A stretch of DNA of 33,647 bases from positions 1 to 33,647 of the forward strand of contig CALZJE010000046.1 in the NCBI GenBank assembly GCA_945787715.1, read 5' to 3'. Positions 16,310-24,720 of this stretch are shown piece by piece. The DNA is from an uncultured Ectothiorhodospiraceae bacterium (GTDB lineage Bacteria; Pseudomonadota; Gammaproteobacteria; S012-40). The translations under genes and the position numbers were made by a program. Under the pieces are notes generated by a model. It was not told the origin of the DNA, did not search any database, and was given only the letters and a program-made list of their open reading frames with translations. Position 1 is the first letter of the stretch. Each line of letters starts with the position of its first letter.

Positions 16310-16676
16310 GCAATGAATTTTTTTTCCGAGAAAACTCCCCAGTGTCACTGGGGAGAAATGTTAAACAAATAGAAGAAAGGCATGTTGTTATAATTAACAA
16401 CTTTTAGTGCAAGCGCATCTTGTTGCACATTATCTTTTTCTAAAAACGCGCTCGGATCCGTAGGCACAATCCCCATTGGATTTAGCGCTTTTATGGAATA
16501 CTAGCCTTGTTTAAGATGAATATTGACTGTCTTCGATATTCCATCAATACTCGATCAATGGGGTGATACCTTGGCCAAGCTAGATACCTGCTAACTATGA
16601 TTTAAAAAAGTTTTTCGAGATAATGATGACATGGAATATCGAATCGAAAATATTACTGATCACATAATACCTTCAA
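16310..16676. other. Intergenic region between convergent genes, with one strong hairpin
   Basis: Between the stops of the DUF1835 gene and the beta-helix gene. Apart from the hairpin at 16335-16355, no gene or repeat is evident. Confidence 0.55.
16335..16355. terminator. Perfect 10-bp hairpin, probable terminator
   Basis: CTCCCCAGTG, one base, CACTGGGGAG. On the minus strand it is followed by TTTT; on the plus strand by AAATG, with a T-tract only upstream of it. It is 25 bases beyond the DUF1835 stop and about 320 bases past the leftward beta-helix gene. It probably ends one or both transcripts. A structural repeat is an alternative. Confidence 0.6.
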
Positions 16677-17882
16677 TCAGCGTTTGCAGTGAACATCTCC
16701 ACGCGATAAAGACGTGCGATCGCATAGCGCCAAGCCAATCATATTAGCTGTGACTTCGCCTGCGTTATCCACCTCTTGATTAAATGAAATACGAGAGCCA
16801 AATGTTACCACGACATCAGCAGGTCGGTTATTATGTTTATCCTCATTATGATCATTATTGCGAGGTAAGAAACCATTGTTGCTATGAATCTCACTGCGTT
16901 GAAGTACAGCACTGCTGCCGTCATCTAATCTAACACCTGACGAACCATTGTGATGGGAAGCAATTGAGCTATTCCTGCCAATGTCTAGTTTGCTTGTAGA
17001 CTCAACCATAATACCGTTGTTAGTGTTAGCATGAGAAACTATCCGTGGAAAACCCGGTTTTGTAGAGAAAAACCCAAACATGTTAACTATGCTATTATCG
17101 ATACTAATACCATCACGGCCATTATTTTCACTGATGATTTCGGATTCACCATCCACTTCAAGATTTGCAGCTGAAACCACATCCAGGCCATCAAGCCCAT
17201 TATCATGTGTGTGTATGTTTGCGTTAAATAACATGGCTGTTGAACCCGTATTAATGGATAAGCCAATGGTCTGATTATCTGCAACTATGATATTTGCACC
17301 TGTGGTTGCAAACAATGTGGAGTTAATGGAAATTTGTGAACCAAGAAAATTATTGAGGATATTACATGTTGCGTTCTCCTCGATAATCAGTTTGGAACCA
17401 GTTAGCACCTGCAAGCCAAATACCTGGCTGTTATTTACATTCACTTCACCAAAAAAAGAAACAGTAGAGCCATTGGTGAATTCGACACCAAGTACATTGT
17501 TGATGACATCAACATCGGTGAGAGAGAAACTGGCGCTGTTCATACTCCTAACACCAAATACACCATTTTCAATGACAAAACCAGTAATGTTTACGCGAGT
17601 CGCGCCATCAATGATTATACGATCTTGCGGAAAAAAACCGGAAATGACAGCCTTGTTAGCACCACTGTTTCCAACCAGGGTAAGGTCGTTTGTGGTAATT
17701 GTTACTGCTTCATTACACGTGCCTGTAACATTGATAGTGGTACCGGGTGCAGCTGCTGCAATAGTATTGGACAAGACACCGGAATTCCCACCCGTACAAT
17801 TTACATCAATTACCACGGCATATGCACTAAACAATGCACTGGATGCCATAAGTAAACATACACTCTGCAATAATTTTTTCAT
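16677..17882 (-). CDS. Secreted right-handed parallel beta-helix protein
   Basis: The ATG at 17882 is chosen because GGGAG lies eight bases upstream; the frame extends seven codons further without support. The 401-residue product has a signal peptide (MKKLLQSVCLLMASSALFSA-YA). The rest is a chain of short repeats of about 20-25 residues with Asn/Gly turns and hydrophobic strands (ITGFVIENGVFGV, SLTDVDVINNVLGVEF, SEIISENNGRDGISIDNS). This is the parallel beta-helix or PbH1-type pattern of pectate-lyase-like and NosD-like proteins. No catalytic residues of a specific lyase family were identified. Cysteine pairs (C36/C63 in this numbering, approximate) may form disulphides. It is probably periplasmic or extracellular, binding or cutting polysaccharide; substrate unknown. 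Confidence 0.75.
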   Translation of the reverse strand: MKKLLQSVCLLMASSALFSAYAVVIDVNCTGGNSGVLSNTIAAAAPGTTINVTGTCNEAVTITTNDLTLVGNSGANKAVISGFFPQDRIIIDGATRVNITGFVIENGVFGVRSMNSASFSLTDVDVINNVLGVEFTNGSTVSFFGEVNVNNSQVFGLQVLTGSKLIIEENATCNILNNFLGSQISINSTLFATTGANIIVADNQTIGLSINTGSTAMLFNANIHTHDNGLDGLDVVSAANLEVDGESEIISENNGRDGISIDNSIVNMFGFFSTKPGFPRIVSHANTNNGIMVESTSKLDIGRNSSIASHHNGSSGVRLDDGSSAVLQRSEIHSNNGFLPRNNDHNEDKHNNRPADVVVTFGSRISFNQEVDNAGEVTANMIGLALCDRTSLSRGDVHCKR

Positions 17883-18283
17883 GTGAATCTCCCTATTATT
17901 CAATTGACCATCCTGGAAAAGAAGAAATCTTTACCTTTTGTGTCAGTAAAAGTAGACAAAGTAATTTATTATTAACAATTATTCAGATACGCAATGTGTA
18001 AGCGTAGTACATGATATTCAGTCATCAAGTAACTTAACTAGGGATCGCGAGGATTTACATCACATATGAGATTTCCAGAGAAACAAATAAAATTATGTCA
18101 ATTAGAAAGTACAAATAAAGGATTGGGACTTTTAAAAATGCGCTATTTAACACACCTGGCTATGGATGAAATTATGCCTGAGTATTAATTAAATTTGAGT
18201 AGATTGACACAATCCGCGGAGCGACAAATTTTTTTGACAGCAAAGTCTGCTTTATAGTGTTAACTTATGCTTTCTTACACAAT
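17883..18283. other. Intergenic, no supported gene
   Basis: About 400 AT-rich bases between the beta-helix gene start and the thpR stop. A 40-codon plus-strand frame at 18066-18188 has no Shine-Dalgarno and no recognised family. TTTTTTGACAG at 18228-18238 resembles a -35 box but has no well-spaced -10. Confidence 0.5.
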
Positions 18284-18799
18284 TTATAATAATGGCCATT
18301 GTTCTATCACATCATAAATTGCGCCCTTAGTGTCTAAAGTAGAGCGTACTAATACAAAATGCTTTACTTGCCAGTCGACCGGCTTAAACTGAATGCACCT
18401 TGGTTTTGATCGTGATTTTCTCATCAATGTCATATGAGGTATATAAGAGCGTTGATCGATTTCAAATTCTTTTTCTTGGAGTTTTTTTTGCAGCGTAGCT
18501 TCTAACTCTATCAATGATTTGGGTACTATGTTTGGTGCTATCCAAACGACTTGTGGCTTTTTCCAAAATCCCAAACGATCTAATGTCAAGGTAAAGCAAT
18601 CAGTCTTTATTGACCCTGCAATGTGTCTTACCATTTCGAGTTGTTTGTCATTTAACTCTCCAAGAAAAGACAACGTAATGTGTATATTTTGGGTGGGAAT
18701 AAATCTGCCCGCTAAATTATCCAAATGTTGGTGAGCAAATTTGGCATATTGTTGCTGAAGTTTTTTGTCAGGCCAAAGTGCAAAAAAATAGCGTTGCAT
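18284..18799 (-). CDS. thpR: RNA 2',3'-cyclic phosphodiesterase (2H phosphoesterase)
   Basis: The 171-residue product from ATG 18799 begins MQRYFFALWPD, the standard opening of this family (often annotated as 2'-5' RNA ligase LigT). An upstream TTG at 18841 would add 14 residues and is less likely. It has the two His-x-Thr/Ser-x motifs of the 2H superfamily: HITLSFLGEL (about residue 45) and HMTLMRK (about 127). These catalytic histidines hydrolyse 2',3'-cyclic phosphate ends of RNA to 2'-phosphates in the cytoplasm. The length matches the family. The gene is alone. Family assignment is secure. Confidence 0.92.
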   Translation of the reverse strand: MQRYFFALWPDKKLQQQYAKFAHQHLDNLAGRFIPTQNIHITLSFLGELNDKQLEMVRHIAGSIKTDCFTLTLDRLGFWKKPQVVWIAPNIVPKSLIELEATLQKKLQEKEFEIDQRSYIPHMTLMRKSRSKPRCIQFKPVDWQVKHFVLVRSTLDTKGAIYDVIEQWPLL

Positions 18800-19322
18800 A
18801 ATTTTCTTCGTGGTTAAGTGATGCTCGGAATTCCTGTCCAATATACTATCCTATAATGATCGATTCTTTGGGATCGGCTCTAATTCAGCCGTGATACATA
18901 TGTTGCTTTCGCTGTGGATCTTTTACTAGTAATAGTTCAGTCATATTTTTTATCCATTCATTATTAAAAATATAAATGGGAATTTAACATCATTATAAAT
19001 TAGTTTTAGTAATTTCATTAGGCGAGTTTCATGTAATGTTGATATTTAAAAAGCTTTTTCGTATTAATCGAATATAAAATTCTTGTAACAATCTAAATTA
19101 TATAGTCTTTTCAAATTCGGAATTTCCTTTTCTTTTTCAGCCATAAAATTTCATTTTTTCAGATGAAATAGGGCTGATAATTATAACTAAATCCTTACTT
19201 ATATCCTCAAGTATATTCATAAAAAACATATACTTATTTGTCTAGATAAATAAATTCTGATGATCTATACTTTCAATAGCGGTAAGAAATAGTAAAACAA
19301 TTGATGAGTTAGGAGGAATACC
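18800..19322. other. Intergenic region upstream of two divergent genes
   Basis: AT-rich, about 520 bases. It must contain promoters for thpR (leftward) and the zinc-ribbon gene (rightward). A 12-bp palindrome AAAAAGCTTTTT is present near 19047-19058. No other gene or repeat was found. Confidence 0.5.
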
Positions 19323-19622
19323 ATGAAAAACAAAATATGTACTGAATGTGGTCATATCGGAAAACCAATACCTCAAAAAAAATCCAGCTTTGCAGTCGAT
19401 GCTGTTATATGGATGATATTTGTTTTCGGTGCAGGGATGTCACAATTTTTACCCTTGCTGCTAGTACCTCTTGCTTGGTCAATATATCATATCGTTCGGT
19501 TTAACTCAGTAAAATGCCCTGCATGTGAAAGTTTGGAAATGGTTAGTTTAAATAGCCGCAGAGGTAAAGCAATGGAACGGGATCCACATCCAATGCATAT
19601 TATCTATAAAGCTGGAGAGTAG
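19323..19622 (+). CDS. Small zinc-ribbon membrane protein
   Basis: A 99-residue protein behind an excellent ribosome binding site (TTAGGAGGAAT, then ACC, ATG). Residues 6-9 (CTEC) and about 65-68 (CPAC) are two CxxC pairs that can form one zinc ribbon. Between them lie one or two transmembrane helices (about residues 24-59: VDAVIWMIFVFGAGM, then FLPLLLVPLAWSIYHIV). The membrane segment thus sits inside the zinc-binding unit, with both Cys pairs presumably on the cytoplasmic side if it is a hairpin. I do not recognise a named family. It faces the gerW-like operon convergently. Confidence 0.65.
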   Translation: MKNKICTECGHIGKPIPQKKSSFAVDAVIWMIFVFGAGMSQFLPLLLVPLAWSIYHIVRFNSVKCPACESLEMVSLNSRRGKAMERDPHPMHIIYKAGE

Positions 19623-19712
19623 TTGAGTATTACGTTTTATTTTTTAATATTATTATATAGTTGTGTGAGTGAAAGCGTACTTTATAGGGTAGAATGAAAT
19701 AAAGTAAACTAA

Positions 19713-19764
19713 GAGATCTGATCATTGAAGCTGATTGCACCTAATGCCGTATTGATCAGGTCTC
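19713..19764. repeat. Inverted repeat, 12-bp arms
   Basis: GAGATCTGATCA (19713-19724) and TGATCAGGTCTC (19753-19764) are inverted copies with one mismatch, separated by 28 bases. They lie in the 235-base gap between two convergent genes. No T-tract follows either arm, so this is either a weak bidirectional terminator or a small mobile-repeat remnant. Confidence 0.5.
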
Positions 19765-19857
19765 GATAGATGTAAAGAAAAAATAAGTCCTGTGTATTAT
19801 CTGAAATCCCTCTGAATCTAGAAGTATAAAATCCTAAGTAATATTATCTTCCGCCTA

Positions 19858-20097
19858 CTATATGTAATTCTGTAGTTGCCCGACTTTTTCTACTAATTCC
19901 TTCATATCTATTCTATTACCAGATGTATTAATTGCACGAACTCCTGTTGAGTCTTTGATGACAATAGCTTCTGTATTTAGAGAGACAGAACACCAAAACA
20001 TTTTGTTAGAAGGAGTAGATGTTGTTGTAATGTTTTCCACAACGATAAGAGTTAGCTCAGAAGTTTCACTAACTATTTGCAGTCGATATTGATTCAT
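19858..20097 (-). CDS. Small hypothetical protein, last gene of gerW-like operon
   Basis: A 79-residue protein whose ATG overlaps the stop of the DUF2953 gene (4-base overlap, ATGA type), so it is translationally coupled. It is soluble and beta-rich (MNQYRLQIVSETSELTLIVV), and has one Cys and no signal peptide. I recognise no family. The tight overlap with a conserved gene pair argues that it is real and functionally linked. Confidence 0.6.
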   Translation of the reverse strand: MNQYRLQIVSETSELTLIVVENITTTSTPSNKMFWCSVSLNTEAIVIKDSTGVRAINTSGNRIDMKELVEKVGQLQNYI

Positions 20098-20714
20098 TCT
20101 GAAGATGCCACTATGCCAGATTTAACACTGCGCCAAAGCGTTGGAGAAATCAATAAACAAAAAATCAAACGAACGTAATCGAGCGGAATAACACGAATTT
20201 TTGCTGATGCTGTAAACCGGAAAATCAAATGATAATAATCTGCTTCAAATGTAGCGTTGGATATGGGGCCCAATCGCAGCCATAAAAATATTGGTGCAAG
20301 TATCGCAACAATATTGCCAGTATCTGCAGGATCACCTAACCCGACAAGCACGCTAATTTGTGTATCTCGAAACCGAATTGATTTAATACAGTCTGATATA
20401 AACTGAATGATTCGTTTTAAAAATCCTTTACTTTTTATCATTGCCAAAATAAAACGTCTAGCATTTCCATTATTTGACGGTTTTTTCTTTTTTTTATATT
20501 TACGGGTTTTTTTTGTTTTTCTTATTCCCTTATTTGTTTGCTCTCCTAGTTTGAATTTTGAAGATTGAAAAGTCACCAAGCCATATAGCCATTTAGTACG
20601 AAATTGCAATTTATTTGTCGAATTAGTATCAATAGTTAGATTTATTTCAATAGGCACAGACAATAGCCAGATTACTATTAAAAAGAACAGTATAAGTACA
20701 ATTAAAATGCTCAT
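20094..20714 (-). CDS. DUF2953 family membrane protein (YtfI-like)
   Basis: A 206-residue protein with an N-terminal transmembrane helix (residues 2-22, SILIVLILFFLIVIWLLSV) followed by PIEINLTID. It has a very basic linker around 66-80 (KTKKTRKYKKKKK), and a C-terminal part with TQISVLVGLGDPADTGNIVA (about residue 118), the GLGDPA-x-TG motif typical of DUF2953. A further hydrophobic segment near 180-195 may re-enter the membrane. In Bacillus the DUF2953 gene ytfI lies next to ytfJ/gerW; here it follows the GerW-like gene by 24 bases in the same direction. Family assignment is by motif and gene order, from memory. Confidence 0.7.
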   Translation of the reverse strand: MSILIVLILFFLIVIWLLSVPIEINLTIDTNSTNKLQFRTKWLYGLVTFQSSKFKLGEQTNKGIRKTKKTRKYKKKKKPSNNGNARRFILAMIKSKGFLKRIIQFISDCIKSIRFRDTQISVLVGLGDPADTGNIVAILAPIFLWLRLGPISNATFEADYYHLIFRFTASAKIRVIPLDYVRLIFCLLISPTLWRSVKSGIVASSE

Positions 20715-20738
20715 TATTAAATTTCACAATGAGTTTGA

Positions 20739-21116
20739 TTATTCGCTCTTACTTTTTTTCGTGCTTGCTTCCACTACCTTGCCAATAACCGATCCAAGCG
20801 ATTCTACTGCCGATGCGGTGGTTCCTTTAATGGGCTCTATCCGCACACCATTGGCGTCGATGATAATCATGGCTATGGGTTTCACACCTCCGCCACCACC
20901 CACACCAGCTCCCACGCCTTCACCTGAACCTGCTTCTCCAGATGACATTTCCCCTTTGCCGGAACCGCCACCAGCGCCGAATCCAAAACCAACACTGAGT
21001 AACGGTATTAGAATGGTATCTCCTATTGCGATTTGTTCACCAACAACGGTTTTTGTGGCAAGGATTCTCTCTAGTTCTGCCAACGAAGTTTTAAGTAGTT
21101 TTTCTACGTCTTCCAT
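20739..21116 (-). CDS. GerW/YtfJ family protein
   Basis: The product from ATG 21116 (AAGGAG nine bases upstream; a TTG at 21140 is disfavoured) is 125 residues. It begins MEDVEKLLKTSLAELERIL, then has GDTILIPLLSVGFGFGAGGG (residues 32-51), the signature of the sporulation-linked YtfJ/GerW family. A Gly/Ser/Glu-rich loop (about 50-77) and the C-terminal strand PIAMIIIDANGVRIEPI (80-96) complete the family pattern. In Bacillus subtilis GerW is needed for activity of the germination lysin SleB. The family also occurs in bacteria that do not sporulate, with unknown role. It is the first gene of a three-gene leftward operon with DUF2953 and a small protein. Confidence 0.85.
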   Translation of the reverse strand: MEDVEKLLKTSLAELERILATKTVVGEQIAIGDTILIPLLSVGFGFGAGGGSGKGEMSSGEAGSGEGVGAGVGGGGGVKPIAMIIIDANGVRIEPIKGTTASAVESLGSVIGKVVEASTKKSKSE

Positions 21117-21153
21117 CTTGCATTCTCCTTTGTTGAGCAATTTACTTACAGTG

Positions 21154-21200
21154 CTATTTATTTACAGACCTATTTATTTACAGACCTATTTATTTACAAA
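21154..21200. repeat. 16-bp tandem repeat, about three copies
   Basis: Units of CTATTTATTTACAGAC start at 21154 and 21170, with a third, near-complete unit at 21186 (CTATTTATTTACAAA). The array lies 38 bases upstream of the GerW-like start and downstream of the TolC-fusion stop. It thus falls in the presumed promoter region of the gerW-like operon. It could vary in copy number or bind a regulator. Confidence 0.85.
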
Positions 21201-21227
21201 CCAATTGGTCTACAGTATCAAGTATAG

Positions 21228-23582
21228 CTAAATATTTTTACCTTCAGTAGCAATGTATAGTTTCAAACGTTCAAATAAATCATCGCGATCATTTTTGCCA
21301 AGTAGAAAATCAAAATGTCCGGTACTTCGCTCGAGATTCATGAGATCAATAAGAAAATCAAACACGGCGTTAGCAGCAGATTCCTCGGCAATCAGCGCTG
21401 AATTTTGCGCATCAAGTAGATCTAGAATCGATATTGCCCCCCGTGAATAGGAGTCAACCACTAAATCCAGATTTTTACGTGCGGATTTTTCTGCTTCCTG
21501 GGATAACTGAATAGAAGGGTGGGAAGCTCGAATCGCATGCATATTATTTCTGATATTCTGTTCGATTCGTTCTTTAATCGCGTGGAATCTTGCCTGATGT
21601 TGATTTAACTCAAACCGAGTTCCTGAAACCCGGGATGATCTTCCACCTCCCTCATAAAGCGGCAGTGAAACATTTAAGCCTACTCTCCAATCAGTGGTTC
21701 CTTCGCTAGACAATCCCGCACTACGGCTTTCTTGTAACACATTAAAAACTTCTCCCTGTAAAGTAACAACGGGAGACCAATAACTGCGTTTATTTGTTTT
21801 AAGTTCTCGTTTTATTGATGCGATTATGGCTTTAATGCTGTTCAGTTCCGGTGAAGAATTTAAGCCTTCTATTACTAAAAAATCAGCCAGTAAATTGAAG
21901 GATTTGTCATTATTGACAAAATCGAAAAGTTCTTTTCGACTGATCAATAAATTGGGATCATCTAGCGTCGCAGGTTGGGTTACAAATTGCTCTTTGAGTG
22001 GGCGATGTAGAATTCTGTTGAGTGCCTCTTTTGCTTGTCTAAGTCTTGACTGAGCAGCGAGCAGCTCTCGACGAGATGTTGCCAATTCACTTTCCCAACG
22101 ATATCCCTCAGCAGGACTAGCAACACCCAGGTGCCAGCGGTCTCTCGCTATTTCAAGGCTTTTACGTGTTAGGTTTAGATTATCTTTTTGAACATGTATT
22201 AAGGTTTGTGCTTTAAGCACATTAAGATAAGTGACGGTTGCTTCCCTAACAATGTCAAGCTCCAATTGGCGAGATAATGCTTGCCGGTTATTTTGCAGAT
22301 ACTCTTGAATTTCTATTTCGGCATTCACTTTATCTGCATAGATTAACTGGTTAAGTGTTAGTGCAGCTGTGGTGGATTTTTCTGCAAATGCACCACTATT
22401 TACCATTGCGCTGTCATTATCAATTTGAGTGTAGTTTAAACCTGCACTTAATGATGGAAATAATTTCGCATTTGATTCTTCCATGATTGTTTCGCCTGCC
22501 TGCAGGCCTAGCGATGAAGCTTTTAAATCCAGGTTGGCTTTAACTGCATCCAAAGCCACCATGGATAGTGAAATTTTTCTACCTTGCGCTTCAGGCTCTT
22601 CATTAAGTAGAATTGCTTCTGTTAAAACATCTAAACGCGGTGATAAGCCAATAGCACGAGCAGTAGCCATATTTATGGTTAAACGACGTTTCTCTTCGAA
22701 CAAAATAGGTTGGGTTGAAGTGAGTTCTCCGCGCATGACCGCATGCATATTGAGTGCATTACGACGGGCGATTCGCGGCCAGTCGGAAGTCGGGGATTCA
22801 GCCATAAGTACACCTTGCTCCACAAGGTGTGTCCCCATCAAATTGAAACTTGGTAAACGTTTGGAGATTAAGGTCTGGATAAGCTGTTGCATTCCAGCCT
22901 TGCTTTGTCGTGGTAGGCTGGTCAGGATAACAGCATCAGTATCCGGAGGCATTTTCTCAGCTAAATTTTCATCTTTTTCTGTTTGTAGAACGAAACGAAT
23001 ATCAATGTCTGCTGCTTTTGCCACTTTTCTCGCTTGTTCAATCAGCCCGGGCAACGCGCTGTAGGATGTTTTTTCGATGAGTACGGTAAGATTTTTAAAA
23101 GAAACGATATTGCGAAAAACAGCAAGATCTTGAACAAAATCTGCTTTACCCGTTAGATAGTTTAAGAATCGAACACCGCTGCTGTTTCCTTTTCTTGGTA
23201 GCGCCATGAGTTTTGCATCCATTACTAGTGGCGAGAATGTTGGTTTTTTACGATTTATATTCATTGCAGCAAGTGAGCTGGAAACATATCCCAAAGCAAG
23301 CACCATATCAACCGAAGGATCATCTTGTAATCGCTGGAGCGCGGCTCTAATATTTTTCGTATTCCAACCACCATCGAGTTGCTTTTTAAGAGGAAATTGA
23401 ACGTCAAATTCGCCCTTAGTCAATACCTTTAGTTCATTCACAAATAACTCAGGTGACCAACCTGCTTGTTCGACGGGGCCATCGGTAACAATTCCGATAT
23501 TGACTATCTTTGCTGAGTGAGCCGTCACAGGGACGAATAAAATAAATAAGCTCAGTATTTGCAATATCAAAATATTTTTCAT
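21228..23582 (-). CDS. ABC_sub_bind-type periplasmic binding domain fused to TolC-type outer-membrane channel
   Basis: The ATG at 23582 (GAGG upstream) gives 784 residues; five further codons to a TTG at 23597 are unlikely. It has a signal peptide (MKNILILQILSLFILFVPVT-AHS). Residues about 25-310 resemble the ABC_sub_bind/TrpX-like periplasmic binding family (KIVNIGIVTDGP, VDMVLALGYVSSSLAA, then GTHLVEQGVLMAES). Residues about 340-775 are a TolC/OEP channel with two homologous halves and long coiled coils (LSAGLNYTQID, TTAALTLNQLIYA, TYLNVLKAQTLIHV, then LNVSLPLYEGGGRSSR and GAISILDLLDAQNS). TolC alone is about 450-490 residues, so the extra domain is a true fusion. It begins 11 bases after the permease stop, so it is in the exporter operon. 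Substrate unknown. Confidence 0.85.
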   Translation of the reverse strand: MKNILILQILSLFILFVPVTAHSAKIVNIGIVTDGPVEQAGWSPELFVNELKVLTKGEFDVQFPLKKQLDGGWNTKNIRAALQRLQDDPSVDMVLALGYVSSSLAAMNINRKKPTFSPLVMDAKLMALPRKGNSSGVRFLNYLTGKADFVQDLAVFRNIVSFKNLTVLIEKTSYSALPGLIEQARKVAKAADIDIRFVLQTEKDENLAEKMPPDTDAVILTSLPRQSKAGMQQLIQTLISKRLPSFNLMGTHLVEQGVLMAESPTSDWPRIARRNALNMHAVMRGELTSTQPILFEEKRRLTINMATARAIGLSPRLDVLTEAILLNEEPEAQGRKISLSMVALDAVKANLDLKASSLGLQAGETIMEESNAKLFPSLSAGLNYTQIDNDSAMVNSGAFAEKSTTAALTLNQLIYADKVNAEIEIQEYLQNNRQALSRQLELDIVREATVTYLNVLKAQTLIHVQKDNLNLTRKSLEIARDRWHLGVASPAEGYRWESELATSRRELLAAQSRLRQAKEALNRILHRPLKEQFVTQPATLDDPNLLISRKELFDFVNNDKSFNLLADFLVIEGLNSSPELNSIKAIIASIKRELKTNKRSYWSPVVTLQGEVFNVLQESRSAGLSSEGTTDWRVGLNVSLPLYEGGGRSSRVSGTRFELNQHQARFHAIKERIEQNIRNNMHAIRASHPSIQLSQEAEKSARKNLDLVVDSYSRGAISILDLLDAQNSALIAEESAANAVFDFLIDLMNLERSTGHFDFLLGKNDRDDLFERLKLYIATEGKNI

Positions 23583-23593
23583 ACTAGTAAACC

Positions 23594-24718
23594 TCAAGAC
23601 ATTGTTAATGTCACTGTTTTTCTAAACCGAAGTAGGGCAGTGAAAAAAAATACCGCGCCAATAACAGCAGCGGCGAGAAAATCAGGCCAGACTACGTCTA
23701 TTCCCGCATCACGAAATAGGATTGCCTGCGCCATGCTGACGAAATGAGTTGATGGTACAAATTGCATAATGAATTGCAATCCTTCGGGCATACTTTCCAA
23801 GGGGGTGTTTCCGCCAGATAATAACAGCATGATGACAAACACTAACATGGTGAGTAAACCAAATTGAGGCATAGAGCGGGCGAGAGTTGCTAGAAAGATT
23901 CCCAGTGATGTGACAGAAAACAGGTATATAACCGCCCCAGTTAAATATAATGGAATTGAACCAATAAGTGGAACCGCGAGTGCACCTTGCACTACTGTTA
24001 ATAGAGATAAACTAGCAGCGACGATGACAACCAAACCGTTAGCCCATACTTTTGCAAGCATTATTTCAATAGGTCTTAAAGGCATGACGAGTAGGTGTTC
24101 AATTGTGCCATGTTCGCGTTCACGAATTAATGCAGCACCCGTTAACAGGATTGCCAACAGCGTAATATTATTGGTTAAAGACATGGTACCTTGAAACCAG
24201 GTTGTTTCCATATTAGGATTAAAGCGCACGCGTGTGACAACATTAACCATTTGTGGGAATTCATCTTTCTTCAAGAAAGCCATGACCTCCTGGGAGATTA
24301 TTTGCTGGATATACCTCGTTCCTGTGCCAGCTAAACTCATGGCAGTGGCATCCACATTCAACTGGATGACGGGTTTCCGGCCTGCAAGAATATCAGCTTG
24401 AAATTTTGGTGGAATATCAATAACAAAGCTATAACGTCCTTTTTCCATGACGCTATCAACGTCATTAATATCTATTAATTTGGGTTCTTGGAAGTGGGGT
24501 GGTAATAATGCATCATTAATACGCAGTGAAAGTTGAGATCTATCCTCATCAACAATGGCGATAGCCGCGTTGTTTACGCCTATGACTGCATTTTGAGCTT
24601 CTTGAAATACCGCCAAAGAAAACATGTAGACGATCAAGAACATCATCACTGGATCATAACGCAAGCTAAAGAGTTCTTTTTTACCGAGCTGTAGAATATT
24701 AATAATACTCCGGTACAC
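23594..24718 (-). CDS. yhhJ: ABC-2 type transporter permease (YhhJ-like)
   Basis: A 374-residue inner-membrane protein (Escherichia coli YhhJ is about the same length). It has one N-terminal helix (about 25-42), a large periplasmic loop (45-170, AAIAIVDEDRSQLSLRIN ...) and five helices at the C-terminal end, the ABC2_membrane_3 pattern. The helix-linking REREHGTIEHLLVMPLRPIE (about 200-220) is the usual coupling motif. It starts with GTG two bases past the stop of the RbbA-like gene and is followed closely by the TolC fusion. It should supply a membrane pore with the fused permease half of the RbbA-like protein. Confidence 0.85.
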   Translation of the reverse strand: MYRSIINILQLGKKELFSLRYDPVMMFLIVYMFSLAVFQEAQNAVIGVNNAAIAIVDEDRSQLSLRINDALLPPHFQEPKLIDINDVDSVMEKGRYSFVIDIPPKFQADILAGRKPVIQLNVDATAMSLAGTGTRYIQQIISQEVMAFLKKDEFPQMVNVVTRVRFNPNMETTWFQGTMSLTNNITLLAILLTGAALIREREHGTIEHLLVMPLRPIEIMLAKVWANGLVVIVAASLSLLTVVQGALAVPLIGSIPLYLTGAVIYLFSVTSLGIFLATLARSMPQFGLLTMLVFVIMLLLSGGNTPLESMPEGLQFIMQFVPSTHFVSMAQAILFRDAGIDVVWPDFLAAAVIGAVFFFTALLRFRKTVTLTMS

Positions 24719-24720
24719 TA

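Noticed and set aside
17287-17886. 199-codon plus-strand frame
   Set aside because: Shadow of the beta-helix gene on the other strand, which has the signal peptide and repeats.
18066-18188. 40-codon plus-strand frame (MRFPEKQIKLCQLE...)
   Set aside because: No Shine-Dalgarno and no family; not enough support to call.
20707-21231. 174-codon plus-strand frame rich in Pro
   Set aside because: It is the antisense of the Gly-rich GerW-like gene, whose motifs and ribosome binding site are clear.
22483-23064. 193-codon plus-strand frame
   Set aside because: Antisense to the binding-protein/TolC fusion and lacking protein-like features.
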